Shown: positions 23,823 to 32,550, counted from the stretch's first letter. The stretch is 49,123 nt of DNA from CAZEJK01 sp964512045 (GCA_964512045.1 CAZEJK010000009.1:1-49123); one strand, 5' to 3'. Notes: a model not told the origin generated them from the sequence alone. Program-made: numbers and translations.

Positions 23823-24605
23823 ATGCATAGCAGAAAGTGGTTTTGCTGTTTCGTTCTGGTGGCTACGTTGCTCGCGATGGCGGGCTGCTCCGGCAACGGT
23901 GCAGACGAGGAGAACGCCGCCGAGCTGACAACCATGTTCACCCAGATTCAGACTGCCTATCAGACCCTCCAGAAGACTCGCAGCGATCTCGCTGGCGCCA
24001 GGGCCGAGCTGAAGGAGCTCGAGGGCATGAACGAACGGGAGCTGACCGAGGAGCAGTCCGCCAAGCTCGAGGAGCTCCCGGAGACGATCTCGTCCCTGGA
24101 GGAGCAAGAGAAGGCGCAGTACGAAGGGCTCCAGGATCTCTTGAGTGGCTTCCTGACCACCGCGCTCAACGAGCACCCGGACAATCCGATCACGCTCCAA
24201 GGACTCGAGATCTACGCCGCCGAAGCGCTCGTCACCGCGGAGGATCACGTCCAGCGCGCCGGCGACTACAACGAGGCGCTCAACGTCCTGCGCAACGCCA
24301 AGCGGTACTTCGAAGCCATCGACCAACCGGTGTACGAGCCACTCTCTGAGGGGATCCAGCGGTACGACGAGATACGGTACTTGAACAAGGAACGGTTCGA
24401 CCAGATCTCCAAGGGAATGAGCCAGGCCGAGGTCATGGAGATTGCAGGCGTCCCGTACTTCCGCAACCGGCGCACCGACGAGGAGCGCGGGGTCGAGTAC
24501 TGGCTGTACGAGCGGCGCGATGGCGGAGTGTCGGCCATCTACTTCGACAAGAAGAAGAACGTCTACAGCACCAAGTTCGACGCCGTCAAGCCGAAGGTCT
24601 CCTGA
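23823..24605 (+). CDS. lipoprotein with coiled coil and BamE/SmpA-like C-terminus
   Basis: 260 residues. The ATG at 23823 has GGGAGGAG upstream and begins a lipoprotein signal (VLVATLLAMAGC, lipid-modified Cys22). Residues ~35-115 form a charged coiled coil; ~120-190 look like a TPR-type helical repeat (ALNVLRNAKRYFEAI). Residues ~195-255 have the pattern of the SmpA/OmlA (BamE) fold: ISKGMSQAEVMEIAGVP, then EYWLYERRDGG and AIYFDKKKNVYSTKF. It is probably anchored to a membrane facing the periplasm. BamE itself is much shorter, so this is a relative and not BamE. A strong palindromic terminator follows. Confidence 0.85.
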   Translation: MHSRKWFCCFVLVATLLAMAGCSGNGADEENAAELTTMFTQIQTAYQTLQKTRSDLAGARAELKELEGMNERELTEEQSAKLEELPETISSLEEQEKAQYEGLQDLLSGFLTTALNEHPDNPITLQGLEIYAAEALVTAEDHVQRAGDYNEALNVLRNAKRYFEAIDQPVYEPLSEGIQRYDEIRYLNKERFDQISKGMSQAEVMEIAGVPYFRNRRTDEERGVEYWLYERRDGGVSAIYFDKKKNVYSTKFDAVKPKVS

Positions 24606-24666
24606 GCGAGCCCGAGGTCATCGCGCGTTCGTCTTGAACGGGCACAGCGCACCTGAGTTCCACGAG

Positions 24667-24692
24667 CAAACACCCGCCGCGGCGGGTGTTTG
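24667..24692 (+). terminator. perfect 26-bp palindrome, intrinsic terminator candidate
   Basis: The two 13-nt arms (24667-24679 and 24680-24692) are exact reverse complements, giving a GC-rich hairpin with A-rich base on one side and T-rich base on the other. It sits 61 nt after the lipoprotein stop codon and before the rpsU promoter, so it should insulate the two genes. The T-tract after the stem is short. Confidence 0.7.
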
Positions 24693-24755
24693 TCGTCAGG
24701 CCGTAGGGACCCGTGAGCTACAGCCCCGGCGCCACTGCCGAGGATCTCCAGGCCG

Positions 24756-24784
24756 TTGACCATGCCGTTCGCGACTGCTAACAT
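24756..24784 (+). promoter_or_regulatory. strong sigma-70 type promoter for rpsU
   Basis: TTGACC (24756-24761) and TAACAT (24779-24784) are separated by exactly 17 nt, the best match to consensus in the window. The predicted leader is about 55 nt to the rpsU ATG. Confidence 0.7.
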
Positions 24785-24846
24785 CGTCAACTGCGTTGTG
24801 TCTCGTATCGAGACGAAGCTCGGCGCCGGAAGGGGGTGAACGCCAG

Positions 24847-25059
24847 ATGCCAACAGGAGTCAGAGTCCGAGATAACGAGTCGTTCGAGCAAGCGCTCCGA
24901 CGGTTCAAGAGGAAGTGTGAGAAGGCGGGCATCCTTTCCGAAGTCAAGCGTCGACGGTACTATGAAAAGCCATCCGAGAAGCGCAAGCGCCAGATTATCC
25001 AGGCGCGCAAGAAGATGCTGCGCAAGCTTGCGAAGCAACGGCGAGCGGGCCTGCTGTAG
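24847..25059 (+). CDS. rpsU: 30S ribosomal protein S21
   Basis: 70 residues, very basic, starting MPTGVRVRDNESFEQALRRF, the conserved S21 N-terminus. GGAAGGGGGTGA lies about 8 nt upstream of the ATG. S21 binds the small subunit near the anti-Shine-Dalgarno end of 16S rRNA and helps initiation. It heads an information-processing group (rpsU, mutS2, dnaG, rpoD), reminiscent of the rpsU-dnaG-rpoD macromolecular synthesis operon of proteobacteria, with mutS2 inserted. Confidence 0.97.
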   Translation: MPTGVRVRDNESFEQALRRFKRKCEKAGILSEVKRRRYYEKPSEKRKRQIIQARKKMLRKLAKQRRAGLL

Positions 25060-25169
25060 GGTCGTCGACAGCCGAGACGTGCGTTTCCAGCTGTACAGCA
25101 TAGTCAGACAGCTTTCGCGGAGCCTCTCGGGTTTCCGCGACAGTCGTTCACTGTTTTCGTGTTCTCTGC

Positions 25170-25215
25170 CGGGCTGAACCTCTCTGCGCCGCGGTGCGGT
25201 ACGGGGTTCAGCCCG
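25170..25215 (+). other. stem-loops between rpsU and mutS2
   Basis: An 11-bp perfect inverted repeat (25170-25180 with 25205-25215, 24-nt loop) lies 102 nt before the mutS2 start. A smaller 7-bp hairpin (25115-25121 with 25134-25140) precedes it. A further ACAGT/ACTGT hairpin at 25140-25154 is followed by TTT. These could attenuate or process the rpsU transcript before mutS2-dnaG. No function is shown. Confidence 0.4.
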
Positions 25216-25317
25216 AGGTCATGACGGGCATCCGCTGCCGGCGAGTCGTTGCGTACACGCACCGGCAACGGATGCGATCGAACGGGCGACCGCCACGGTC
25301 GTGGACGAGGGCGGAAG

Positions 25318-27708
25318 ATGGCATCACGGCGACTTCGGACCGCGGTCCGGTCGGTGGTGGCCGAGCTGGAGTTTGATCGGATCGCCGAGATGGTGGCGGC
25401 GCTCGCCCAGACTCGAGCCGCGGCCAACCAGCTCCGAGAGGTACACGGTCTCCCTTCGCTCAGCCAAGCAGAGGCTGCGTGTCAGCTCACCCGTCTGGTT
25501 GACGCCCTGATCGAGGACGCCGAAGGGCCGCTGTCGTTCACCGGCCTCGACGAGGCACTCCCCTGGCTCGACGAGGCCGCACCCCTCGAGAACGATCCCC
25601 GGGTCCTCCTCGATATCGTGCGGCTCGCGGATCTGGTCGACACAGTGCGGTCCAGACTGCAGCGGGTTCCCGAGCTCGGAGAGCTCTTCTCCAACCTCCC
25701 AGACTGCCGCGCCACAGTCCGCTGGGTCACTGGCAGGCTCGACCCAGACGGCACGGTTCCTGACCATGCGACCCCTGAGCTCGCGCGCCTGCGGCAGCGC
25801 TCGGTGCGGCTGCGTCAGGAGGTGGTGGCGCAGCTGGAGGCGGTGCGCAGAGCCCACGCCAGCGCGGTGACCGATGCTCCGCCCACCCTTCGCCGCGGCC
25901 GGTACTGTCTGCCGGTTCGCACCGCCGCTCGCTCACAGCTGCCCGGCCTGGTGTTGGACACCTCCGCGACCGGCGCCACTCTGTTCCTCGAGCCATTCGA
26001 GACCGTCGAGGCCAACAACGCTTTGATCGAGACCTCGGCACGAGCGGAGGCCGAGGTGACCAGAATCCTCAACGAGATCGCAGCGGCGGTGGCCACCCTG
26101 ATACCGGCTTTGCGGACCGCATCAGGCCAGCTGATCACACTCGACGCAGGGCAGGCGCGGGCACGTTTCGGTCGCACCATCGAGGGCCGCGTCGTGCAAC
26201 CGGGTGGCGACACCAGGCTCGTGCTCCGGCACGCGCGCCATCCCTCGCTCGATCCTCGAGCTGCGGGCCTCCGTCGGCAGCTCTTCGACGAGCCAGCCGG
26301 GCTCCACAGTGACGTCGTTCCGCTGGACTTCGAGCTCGGCGAGGGGCTCCGGACTGTGCTGATCTCCGGTCCAAACGCGGGCGGCAAGACTGTGGTCCTC
26401 AAGACCCTCGGTGTGATGGTCCTGATGGCCTTCCATGGGATCCCGTTGCCGGTCGCCGACGGCAGCACGGTCCCGGCAGTGAGCCAGCTCTGGACTTTGA
26501 TCGGTGATGAGCAGGCGGTGGCGTCCGACCTCTCGACGTTCTCGGCCTCGATGACGGCCCTGGCGACGATCCTCGCCCGCTGCGACGACAGTGCCCTGGT
26601 CCTGATCGACGAGCTGGGCACCGCCACCGATCCTCTGGAGGGCGCTGCTTTGGGGGCCGCCGTGCTCGAGACGCTGACCGAACGCGCGGGGCTCACTGTC
26701 GCCACGACCCATCTCGCGACGCTTGCCCAGTTTGCTGGCTCAGCCGAGGGAATGGTCAACGCCGCAATGGAGTTCGACGACGCCTCGGCACGCCCGACCT
26801 ACGCGATCCGAATGGGCCGGCCGGGCCGTTCCCACGCCCTCGAGATCGCGCGCGCGACCGGCCTCGACCACGCCGTGCTCCGGCGCGCCGAGGAGCTGCT
26901 GTCGGGCGATCACTTGCGCCTCGAGCAGTGGCTCGAGCGGCTCGAGAGTCTGGAGGGTGAGCTGGTCGCGAAGCACGCCGAGCTGGCCGCAGAACGCACC
27001 GAGATAGCCGGTCATCGTGACCGGCTTCGCGAGGCTCGCAAGGAGCTCGAGCACACCCAACAACGAATGCACGAGGAGCTCGATGCGGAGCGCTCTCGTC
27101 TGAAGGCGGTCGCCAAGAAGAAGCTGAACGCAGCGTTGGCGCAGCTTGATGCCGCCCAGCAGGAACGCCGTCATCTCGGTCGTCGCGCACGCGAGCGGCT
27201 CCGCGAAGAGGCGCTGGACCTCGGAACGCGAGCGGCTCCAGCCACTGCGCCGCCACGTGAGCTCTCCGCAGGCGACAACGTCAGCCTGCGCGGCCTCGGC
27301 GGCACCGGAGTTGTCGAGGAGATCCGCGGCCAACGTGCCCGCGTCGCCACCAGGGGCAAGCATATCTGGCTCGAGCTCACGGATCTCGAGCGTGAGGGCT
27401 CAGCCCAGCAGCCGATGCGGCCACTGTCAGTGGCAGCAGCAGAAGGTCCACAACGCGAGCTCAAGCTGATCGGCATGGATGCCCAATCCGCCCGCGAGGA
27501 GCTGGAGCGGTACCTGGACCGCGCCTGGACATCCGGGCTGTCCAGCGTACGGATCGTCCACGGTCACGGCACGGGAACGCTGCGCGCCATGGTGCGAGAC
27601 ACCTGCCGGAACCACCCAGCGGTGAGCGGCTTCCGTCATCCTCCGCAGCATCGCGGCGGTTCCGGCGCCACCGAGATCGATCTGGCGAACGCGGAGGCCG
27701 GCAGATGA
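25318..27708 (+). CDS. mutS2: MutS2 family protein with Smr domain
   Basis: 796 residues, normal MutS2 length. The start at 25318 fits the family N-terminus (VVAELEFDRIAEMVA); an upstream in-frame start is less likely. The MutS core and clamp region precedes the ATPase: Walker A GPNAGGKT (351-358), Walker B region ALVLIDELGTATDPLEG, and TTHLATLAQF. A long coiled coil (~530-640) leads to the C-terminal Smr domain (~715-796) with the HGHGTG motif near 748. The usual LDLRG motif of Smr nucleases reads LKLIG here, which may weaken endonuclease activity. MutS2 acts on branched DNA and, in Bacillus, on collided ribosomes. Its TGA overlaps the dnaG ATG. Confidence 0.95.
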   Translation: MASRRLRTAVRSVVAELEFDRIAEMVAALAQTRAAANQLREVHGLPSLSQAEAACQLTRLVDALIEDAEGPLSFTGLDEALPWLDEAAPLENDPRVLLDIVRLADLVDTVRSRLQRVPELGELFSNLPDCRATVRWVTGRLDPDGTVPDHATPELARLRQRSVRLRQEVVAQLEAVRRAHASAVTDAPPTLRRGRYCLPVRTAARSQLPGLVLDTSATGATLFLEPFETVEANNALIETSARAEAEVTRILNEIAAAVATLIPALRTASGQLITLDAGQARARFGRTIEGRVVQPGGDTRLVLRHARHPSLDPRAAGLRRQLFDEPAGLHSDVVPLDFELGEGLRTVLISGPNAGGKTVVLKTLGVMVLMAFHGIPLPVADGSTVPAVSQLWTLIGDEQAVASDLSTFSASMTALATILARCDDSALVLIDELGTATDPLEGAALGAAVLETLTERAGLTVATTHLATLAQFAGSAEGMVNAAMEFDDASARPTYAIRMGRPGRSHALEIARATGLDHAVLRRAEELLSGDHLRLEQWLERLESLEGELVAKHAELAAERTEIAGHRDRLREARKELEHTQQRMHEELDAERSRLKAVAKKKLNAALAQLDAAQQERRHLGRRARERLREEALDLGTRAAPATAPPRELSAGDNVSLRGLGGTGVVEEIRGQRARVATRGKHIWLELTDLEREGSAQQPMRPLSVAAAEGPQRELKLIGMDAQSAREELERYLDRAWTSGLSSVRIVHGHGTGTLRAMVRDTCRNHPAVSGFRHPPQHRGGSGATEIDLANAEAGR

Positions 27709-29555
27709 GCAGCCGCTTGGATCTCACGCCCCAGGTCATGGCTCGACTGCGAGAGGCCGCCGACCTCATGACAGTGGTCTCCGAGCACGTCAAGCTCAAG
27801 CGACAGGGTCGCAGGTGGGTGGGGGTCTGTCCGTTTCACCAGGACTCGGACCCGTCGTTCTCGGTCAACGCCGAGCGCGGCCTGTTCCACTGCTTCGGGT
27901 GTCACGCGTCCGGCGACGTGATCGACTTTGTCATGCGTCTGGAGCGGATGGAGTTTCTCGAGGCCGTGGAGTATCTGGCCCGCAGGTTCGGCGTCGAGCT
28001 CCCGCGAAGTGCGGAGGGCCGACGACGCCAGCACGCAACCGAACGCATCCAGGCAGTGCTGGAGGATGCTCAAAAGTGGTTCATCGCCAGGCTCCACGCC
28101 ACCGATGCCGGCGAAGTGCGGGACCAGCTCGTGCTGCGGGGGTTCCCGCAGGACACCTGGGCCCGGTTCGGGTTCGGGTACGCTCCGGACAGCTGGCGCT
28201 CGTTGCTCGAGGGTCTTGCACGCCAACACCGACCGGAAGCGTTGGTCGAGGCCGGGCTCGCGATCGTACCCGAGCGGGGTGGACGTCCGTACGACCGGTT
28301 CCGAGGCCGCGTGACCTTCCCCATCCGGTCAGTGGACGGCCGCCTGGTCGCGTTCGGCGGCCGCGCTCTGCCCGGAGTGGAGCCGAAGTACCTGAACAGC
28401 CCGGAAGGCGCACTGTTCCATAAGCGCTCGACCCTGTTCATGCTGGACCAGGCTCGCCGACAGATCGACACCGAGGACACCGCCATCGTGGTGGAAGGGT
28501 ACTTCGACTGCCTCTCGCTCCATCGAGCCGGTATCACCAACGCAGTCGCAACCCTGGGGACAGCCCTCACCGAGCAGCACGCCGCCAGGCTCCGGCGGGC
28601 CGGCCGGGTGGTGCTGTGCTACGACGCGGATCCGGCGGGACGCCGCGCGGCGGAGACGGCCGCACGGGTTCTGCTGGCCTCGGAGCGCCGCGACAGCGCC
28701 ACCTCCGTGGAGGTGATGGTGCTCCCCCCGGGAGAGGACCCGGACGATGTCATCCGCGCCGGGGGCGCCGACGCGTTCGAAGCGCACCTGAGCAATGCCA
28801 TGTCGGTGATCGACTTCCTGCTCGCAGACGCTCCAGAGGAACGCGCAGCACGTCGGGCGATCGGCGCAACACTTGCTCAGACGGTTGCTGTCGCGCGCAA
28901 CCCGGTACACCGCCAGCAGCTGCTCGACGAGCTCGCGCAGCGGCTCGATCTGCCGTACCACGTTCTCGAGGAAGCCGCCCGCGGGAGCACACCCCGCAGC
29001 CCTGCTGAGCCCGAAGCCGCCCGGACCGCTGCCGCGGCAGGACGGCGGCCCCTGCCGGCCGGAGAGCAACAGCTCGCCCGGCTCCTCCTGGAAAGCTCGC
29101 CCGCGACGCGCGCCCGGCTTCTGGCTGGCGTTCAGGAAGCACAGCTGACCGACGACCGAGCGCGGACGCTGGTGGCAGCCGTGCGTGCAATCTGCGAGCA
29201 TGTGCAACCGGACGGCACGGAGCTGCTCGCAGAGCTCACCCGCGACCAGCCAGAGCCGCTGCGCGAGCTGGTATCGGAGCTGTTGAACTTCGACGGACCC
29301 CAGCTCAACGAGGAATCCGTGCAGCCCTTGCTCCGCGACGTGCTGCTCCGCCAGACATCCGATCGCTTGCGCTCCTTGCAGCGTCAGATCGACCACGCTG
29401 AGAGCAACGGCGACGATGATCAGGTCCGTTCGTTGCTGGCAACCAAGCAGGAGGTCACCCGCGAGCGAGCACGGATCCGCGCCGGAACCCACCAGCTCCT
29501 GCAACCGAAGACCGAGATGAAGGGTTGCCAAAACCCTGAAAGCGACCCACATTGA
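27705..29555 (+). CDS. dnaG: DNA primase DnaG
   Basis: 616 residues. The CHC2 zinc finger is C42-x2-H45 and C63-x2-C66 (VCPFHQD, HCFGCHASG). The catalytic RNAP basal and Toprim domains span ~120-360 with VVEGYFD and CYDADPAG motifs; a C-terminal DnaB-binding helical region follows after ~430. It makes the RNA primers for replication and partners DnaB (11821-13170). The ATG overlaps the mutS2 stop codon, so translation is coupled; rpoD follows 238 nt later. Confidence 0.97.
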   Translation: MSSRLDLTPQVMARLREAADLMTVVSEHVKLKRQGRRWVGVCPFHQDSDPSFSVNAERGLFHCFGCHASGDVIDFVMRLERMEFLEAVEYLARRFGVELPRSAEGRRRQHATERIQAVLEDAQKWFIARLHATDAGEVRDQLVLRGFPQDTWARFGFGYAPDSWRSLLEGLARQHRPEALVEAGLAIVPERGGRPYDRFRGRVTFPIRSVDGRLVAFGGRALPGVEPKYLNSPEGALFHKRSTLFMLDQARRQIDTEDTAIVVEGYFDCLSLHRAGITNAVATLGTALTEQHAARLRRAGRVVLCYDADPAGRRAAETAARVLLASERRDSATSVEVMVLPPGEDPDDVIRAGGADAFEAHLSNAMSVIDFLLADAPEERAARRAIGATLAQTVAVARNPVHRQQLLDELAQRLDLPYHVLEEAARGSTPRSPAEPEAARTAAAAGRRPLPAGEQQLARLLLESSPATRARLLAGVQEAQLTDDRARTLVAAVRAICEHVQPDGTELLAELTRDQPEPLRELVSELLNFDGPQLNEESVQPLLRDVLLRQTSDRLRSLQRQIDHAESNGDDDQVRSLLATKQEVTRERARIRAGTHQLLQPKTEMKGCQNPESDPH

Positions 29556-29616
29556 CTTGGAATGTGGCGGGCGCCGGGGGATGCGCCCCACCACGTGGGT
29601 GGAGGCTTGTGAACGA

Positions 29617-29638
29617 AACGTCAGGCGACGTTCCTTTT
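29617..29638 (+). terminator. possible hairpin between dnaG and rpoD
   Basis: AACGTC (29617-29622) pairs with GACGTT (29627-29632) around a 4-nt loop, followed by CCTTTT. This is a weak candidate for a partial terminator or processing site in the 238-nt dnaG-rpoD spacer. I see no clear promoter in this spacer. Confidence 0.25.
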
Positions 29639-29793
29639 CGGGAAGAGTCGCACCTCGTGAAATGTTCTCCCTTGGGCGTTCGGTGACGCCGCGTGAGATC
29701 CTCCCGGTCCATCGCGCCCCACACGGATCCATGCATCTTGACCGTTCGTATTTCGAAACCCCATCCCGCGGGTAATCCTTGAGGAGGCTGCGC

Positions 29794-31509
29794 GTGGAGG
29801 CTACCAGCGTCGTTGTGGAAGAGAAGTATCCGGAGCTGACAAAGCTCATTCAGCTTGGCAAAGACCGTGGCTTCGTCCTGTACGATGAGCTCTTCGAGAC
29901 CCTACCAGAGGAGGTCACCTCGGTGGCCGAGGAGCTCGATGACATCTACCTGCGACTCGGAGAGCTGGAGATCGACGTCGTCGACAGTGAAAATGACGCC
30001 CGTGCCGCAGCCGCCGGCGACGCGTCCGCCGATGACGAGGATAAGACCGACGCGGTGGCGCAGGCCAAGAACCTCGCGCAGCAGGTTGCGCAGCTGGAGA
30101 AGACCAACGACCCGGTACGGATGTACCTGCGGGAGATGGGCACCGTCAAGCTGCTGGACCGCGAGGGCGAGGTGGAGATCGCCATGCGGATCGAGGGCGG
30201 CGAAGCGCTGGTGTTCATCGCGCTGTCGCGCGAGCCCGCCCTGGTCGAACTGTTCCTGCGGGCCAACGAGCAAGCGCGGCGCGAACGCCGGGGCATGCGT
30301 GAGCTCCTCCAGGGCGAGGCGATCGAGCTGGACGAGAAGGCGGAGGAGCGCGTTCGCGACGGCCTCCATCTGTTCGGCAAGATCACCACGCTCGACGACG
30401 AGTCGCGCGAGCTGCGCAAGCGGCTCCGCAGGTGCAAGAGCAGCGGCAAGCGCTACCGGGAGCTTGCCGACAAGATCGCGGCCAACACCGCCGAGATCGC
30501 GGTGCTCGTCCGCAGAATCGACTTCACCACCACCGCCCGTAACCGCCTGCTCACCTTCCTCGGCGAGGTCGAGCGCCAGTTCGCGATCCCCGTCACAACC
30601 ATCAACAACGATCGGAAGAAGATCCAGCAGGAGCGCAACGTCGAGCGGCGGAAGTTCTACGCGGACCGGATGAGCCGCTACGAGCAGGAGCTCGAACGGC
30701 TGGAGCAGCACTACATCATCCCGTACGACAGAGTGAAAGGTCTGATCGCCGAGGTCCGGCGTGGTGAGCGGATGACCGATCAGGCCAAGCACGAGCTGAT
30801 CGTGGCCAACCTCCGGTTGGTGGTGTCGATTGCGAAGAAGTACACCAACCGCGGCTTGCAGTTCCTCGACCTCATTCAGGAGGGCAACATCGGTCTGATG
30901 AAGGCGGTGGACAAGTTCGAGTACCGCAGAGGCTACAAGTTCTCGACCTACGCCACCTGGTGGATCCGGCAGGCGATCACGCGGGCGATCGCCGATCAGG
31001 CGCGAACCATCCGGATCCCGGTCCACATGATCGAGACGATCAACAAGCTCACCCGAACGACACGCATGCTGGTTCAGGAGATCGGCCGTGAGCCGAGTGT
31101 CGAGGAGATCGCGCAGCGGATGGAGATGCCCGTCTCCAAGATCCGGCGGATCCTCAAGATCTCGCAGGAGCCGATCTCCCTGGAGACGCCAATCGGAGAG
31201 GAAGAGGACTCCCATCTCGGGGACTTCATCGAGGACACGAACTCGTTGTCGCCGATCGACGCTGTCATCATGCAGAGCTTGAAGGACCACACGGACAAGG
31301 TTCTCAAGTCGTTGACACCCCGCGAGGAGCAGGTGCTCAAGCTGCGTTTCGGCATCGGCGACGGCACGGAGCACACGCTCGAAGAAGTGGGGCGAACGTT
31401 CAACGTGACCCGTGAGCGGATCCGCCAGATCGAGTCCAAGGCCCTGCGAAAGCTGCGACATCCGGGTCGAGCGCGCATGCTCAAACCGTTTACCGACTCC
31501 AGCTCATAG
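29794..31509 (+). CDS. rpoD: primary RNA polymerase sigma factor RpoD (sigma-70)
   Basis: 571 residues from GTG 29794, with GAGGAGG 6 nt upstream; a TTG five codons earlier overlaps the Shine-Dalgarno sequence and is unlikely. Region 1.1 covers ~1-55 (KYPELTKLIQLGKDRGFVLYDEL in outline), region 1.2 has MYLREMGTVKLLDREGE, the non-conserved segment lies ~130-320, region 2 has LRLVVSIAKKYTNRGLQFLD and YKFSTYATWWIRQAI, region 3 has EIAQRMEMPVSKI, and region 4 has TREERIRQIE-type helix (VTRERIRQIESKALRKLRHP). It recognises the TTGNNN-N17-TANNNT promoters noted in this window. Confidence 0.97.
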   Translation: MEATSVVVEEKYPELTKLIQLGKDRGFVLYDELFETLPEEVTSVAEELDDIYLRLGELEIDVVDSENDARAAAAGDASADDEDKTDAVAQAKNLAQQVAQLEKTNDPVRMYLREMGTVKLLDREGEVEIAMRIEGGEALVFIALSREPALVELFLRANEQARRERRGMRELLQGEAIELDEKAEERVRDGLHLFGKITTLDDESRELRKRLRRCKSSGKRYRELADKIAANTAEIAVLVRRIDFTTTARNRLLTFLGEVERQFAIPVTTINNDRKKIQQERNVERRKFYADRMSRYEQELERLEQHYIIPYDRVKGLIAEVRRGERMTDQAKHELIVANLRLVVSIAKKYTNRGLQFLDLIQEGNIGLMKAVDKFEYRRGYKFSTYATWWIRQAITRAIADQARTIRIPVHMIETINKLTRTTRMLVQEIGREPSVEEIAQRMEMPVSKIRRILKISQEPISLETPIGEEEDSHLGDFIEDTNSLSPIDAVIMQSLKDHTDKVLKSLTPREEQVLKLRFGIGDGTEHTLEEVGRTFNVTRERIRQIESKALRKLRHPGRARMLKPFTDSSS

Positions 31510-31566
31510 CCCGGCCGCGGGCCGCAACCAAAGCAGTCCTCCGACGGCCCCGTCCCGGCCCCGACA

Positions 31567-31611
31567 GCCGGATCCCGGCCCTCCACTCCCGGCGCAGATG
31601 TCGTCCTGACA
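31567..31611 (+). repeat. dispersed intergenic repeat, type 2, copy 2
   Basis: Ungapped partner of 17256-17300 (about 34 of 45 positions). It lies 57 nt after the rpoD stop codon and just before the tRNA promoter, and a short GC-rich hairpin (31509-31522) precedes it. Confidence 0.5.
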
Positions 31612-31644
31612 GTCGCCCCGCCGGACGTTCGAGCCTCCCGGTGC

Positions 31645-31673
31645 TTGCTGCTGCTCGCGCGAGGCTGTACCAT
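31645..31673 (+). promoter_or_regulatory. promoter for the tRNA gene
   Basis: TTGCTG (31645-31650) and TACCAT (31668-31673) are 17 nt apart; the mature tRNA begins 11 nt after the -10 box. It probably also serves the zinc-ribbon gene 40 nt downstream of the tRNA. Confidence 0.5.
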
Positions 31674-31684
31674 GCCGCTTCGGT

Positions 31685-31760
31685 GGGCCTATAGCTCAGC
31701 GGTCAGAGCCGCCGGCTCATAACCGGTCGGTCCCAGGTTCGAATCCTGGTGGGCCCACCA
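31685..31760 (+). tRNA. tRNA with CAU anticodon, probably tRNA-Ile2
   Basis: 76 nt with encoded CCA. The cloverleaf is complete: acceptor GGGCCTA/TGGGCCC (one G-U), D-arm GCTC/GAGC, anticodon stem GCCGG/CCGGT with loop CTCATAA, and T-arm CCAGG-TTCGAAT-CCTGG. The CAU anticodon fits elongator Met or the lysidine-modified Ile2. Acceptor pairs 4-69 and 5-68 are both C-G, which in E. coli are positive determinants for the lysidine synthetase TilS, so Ile2 is favoured. It is not an initiator: position 1 pairs with 72. Confidence 0.93.
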
Positions 31761-31800
31761 GGGAGCGGCGCATTCGTCGCTTACCGGAAAGGTGGCCTAC

Positions 31801-32550
31801 GTGCAGACGGCTCGAGAGGATCTGATTCTGATGGTTCGCCTGCAGGCGATGTACGATCGCCTTGCCAAGATGCTCAAGGAGTGCCAGACGCCACCCGAGG
31901 CCGTCGCACGGCTCGAAGAGGAAAGCCGGGAGCGGGAGGGGGAGATCGGAGCACTCGAGGAGCGGCTCGGCGAGCTCGACGTCGAGCTCAAGAAGGTGCG
32001 AACCCGTCAGGAGGAGACGCGCCTCGAGCTGGAGCACTTTCAGAAGCAAAAGGCGATGGTTTCTAACGAGCGCGAGTTCACAGCCGTGATCAACGAGATC
32101 GAGTTCGCCTCGAAGGCCCAGACAGAGGCCAACAACCGACGCAACGAGCTGGACGGCGAGATCGGCGAGCTGACCTCACGGATTGAAGAGCTGCACAAGG
32201 TGCACCCCGAAGAGGAGGCCGAGCGGCGACGCGTCGTCGACGAGTGGGAGCAGCGGAAGGCCGAGCTCACTCACAGCGTGCGCGAGCTGTCCGATGAGGC
32301 GAAGGAGCTCGAGCAGAAGCTCGCCCCGTCCCACCGCGCCCGGTTCCGCCGCCTGCTCGAGCGCAAGCACGGATCGCCGGTCTCGGCCGTCGTGGATGGA
32401 TCCTGCTCGTTCTGCCATTTTTCGCTCCGTCCGCATCTGCACCAGCGGGTTCGGCGCGCGGAGGAGATCATTACCTGCGAGCACTGCCATCGGATCCTCT
32501 ATCTGGCGGATATGCCAGAGCTCACACAGCCCGATACCGAGACCGAGTGA
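31801..32550 (+). CDS. coiled-coil protein with C-terminal C4 zinc ribbon
   Basis: 249 residues from GTG 31801, with GGAAAGG 8 nt upstream; a GTG three codons earlier overlaps that site. Residues ~15-180 form a long charged coiled-coil hairpin. The C-terminal zinc ribbon has C202-x2-C205 and C226-x2-C229 (GSCSFCHF, ITCEHCHRIL). The architecture is that of the DUF164/zf-RING_7 (CT398-like) family, found widely in bacteria. Chlamydial CT398 binds sigma-54 and type III secretion proteins, but no general function is established. It is probably co-transcribed with the tRNA. Confidence 0.9.
   Translation: MQTAREDLILMVRLQAMYDRLAKMLKECQTPPEAVARLEEESREREGEIGALEERLGELDVELKKVRTRQEETRLELEHFQKQKAMVSNEREFTAVINEIEFASKAQTEANNRRNELDGEIGELTSRIEELHKVHPEEEAERRRVVDEWEQRKAELTHSVRELSDEAKELEQKLAPSHRARFRRLLERKHGSPVSAVVDGSCSFCHFSLRPHLHQRVRRAEEIITCEHCHRILYLADMPELTQPDTETE

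Noticed and set aside
29557..29775. 72-codon ORF between dnaG and rpoD
   Set aside because: Arg-rich sequence without recognisable motifs or ribosome binding site, covering hairpins in a spacer.
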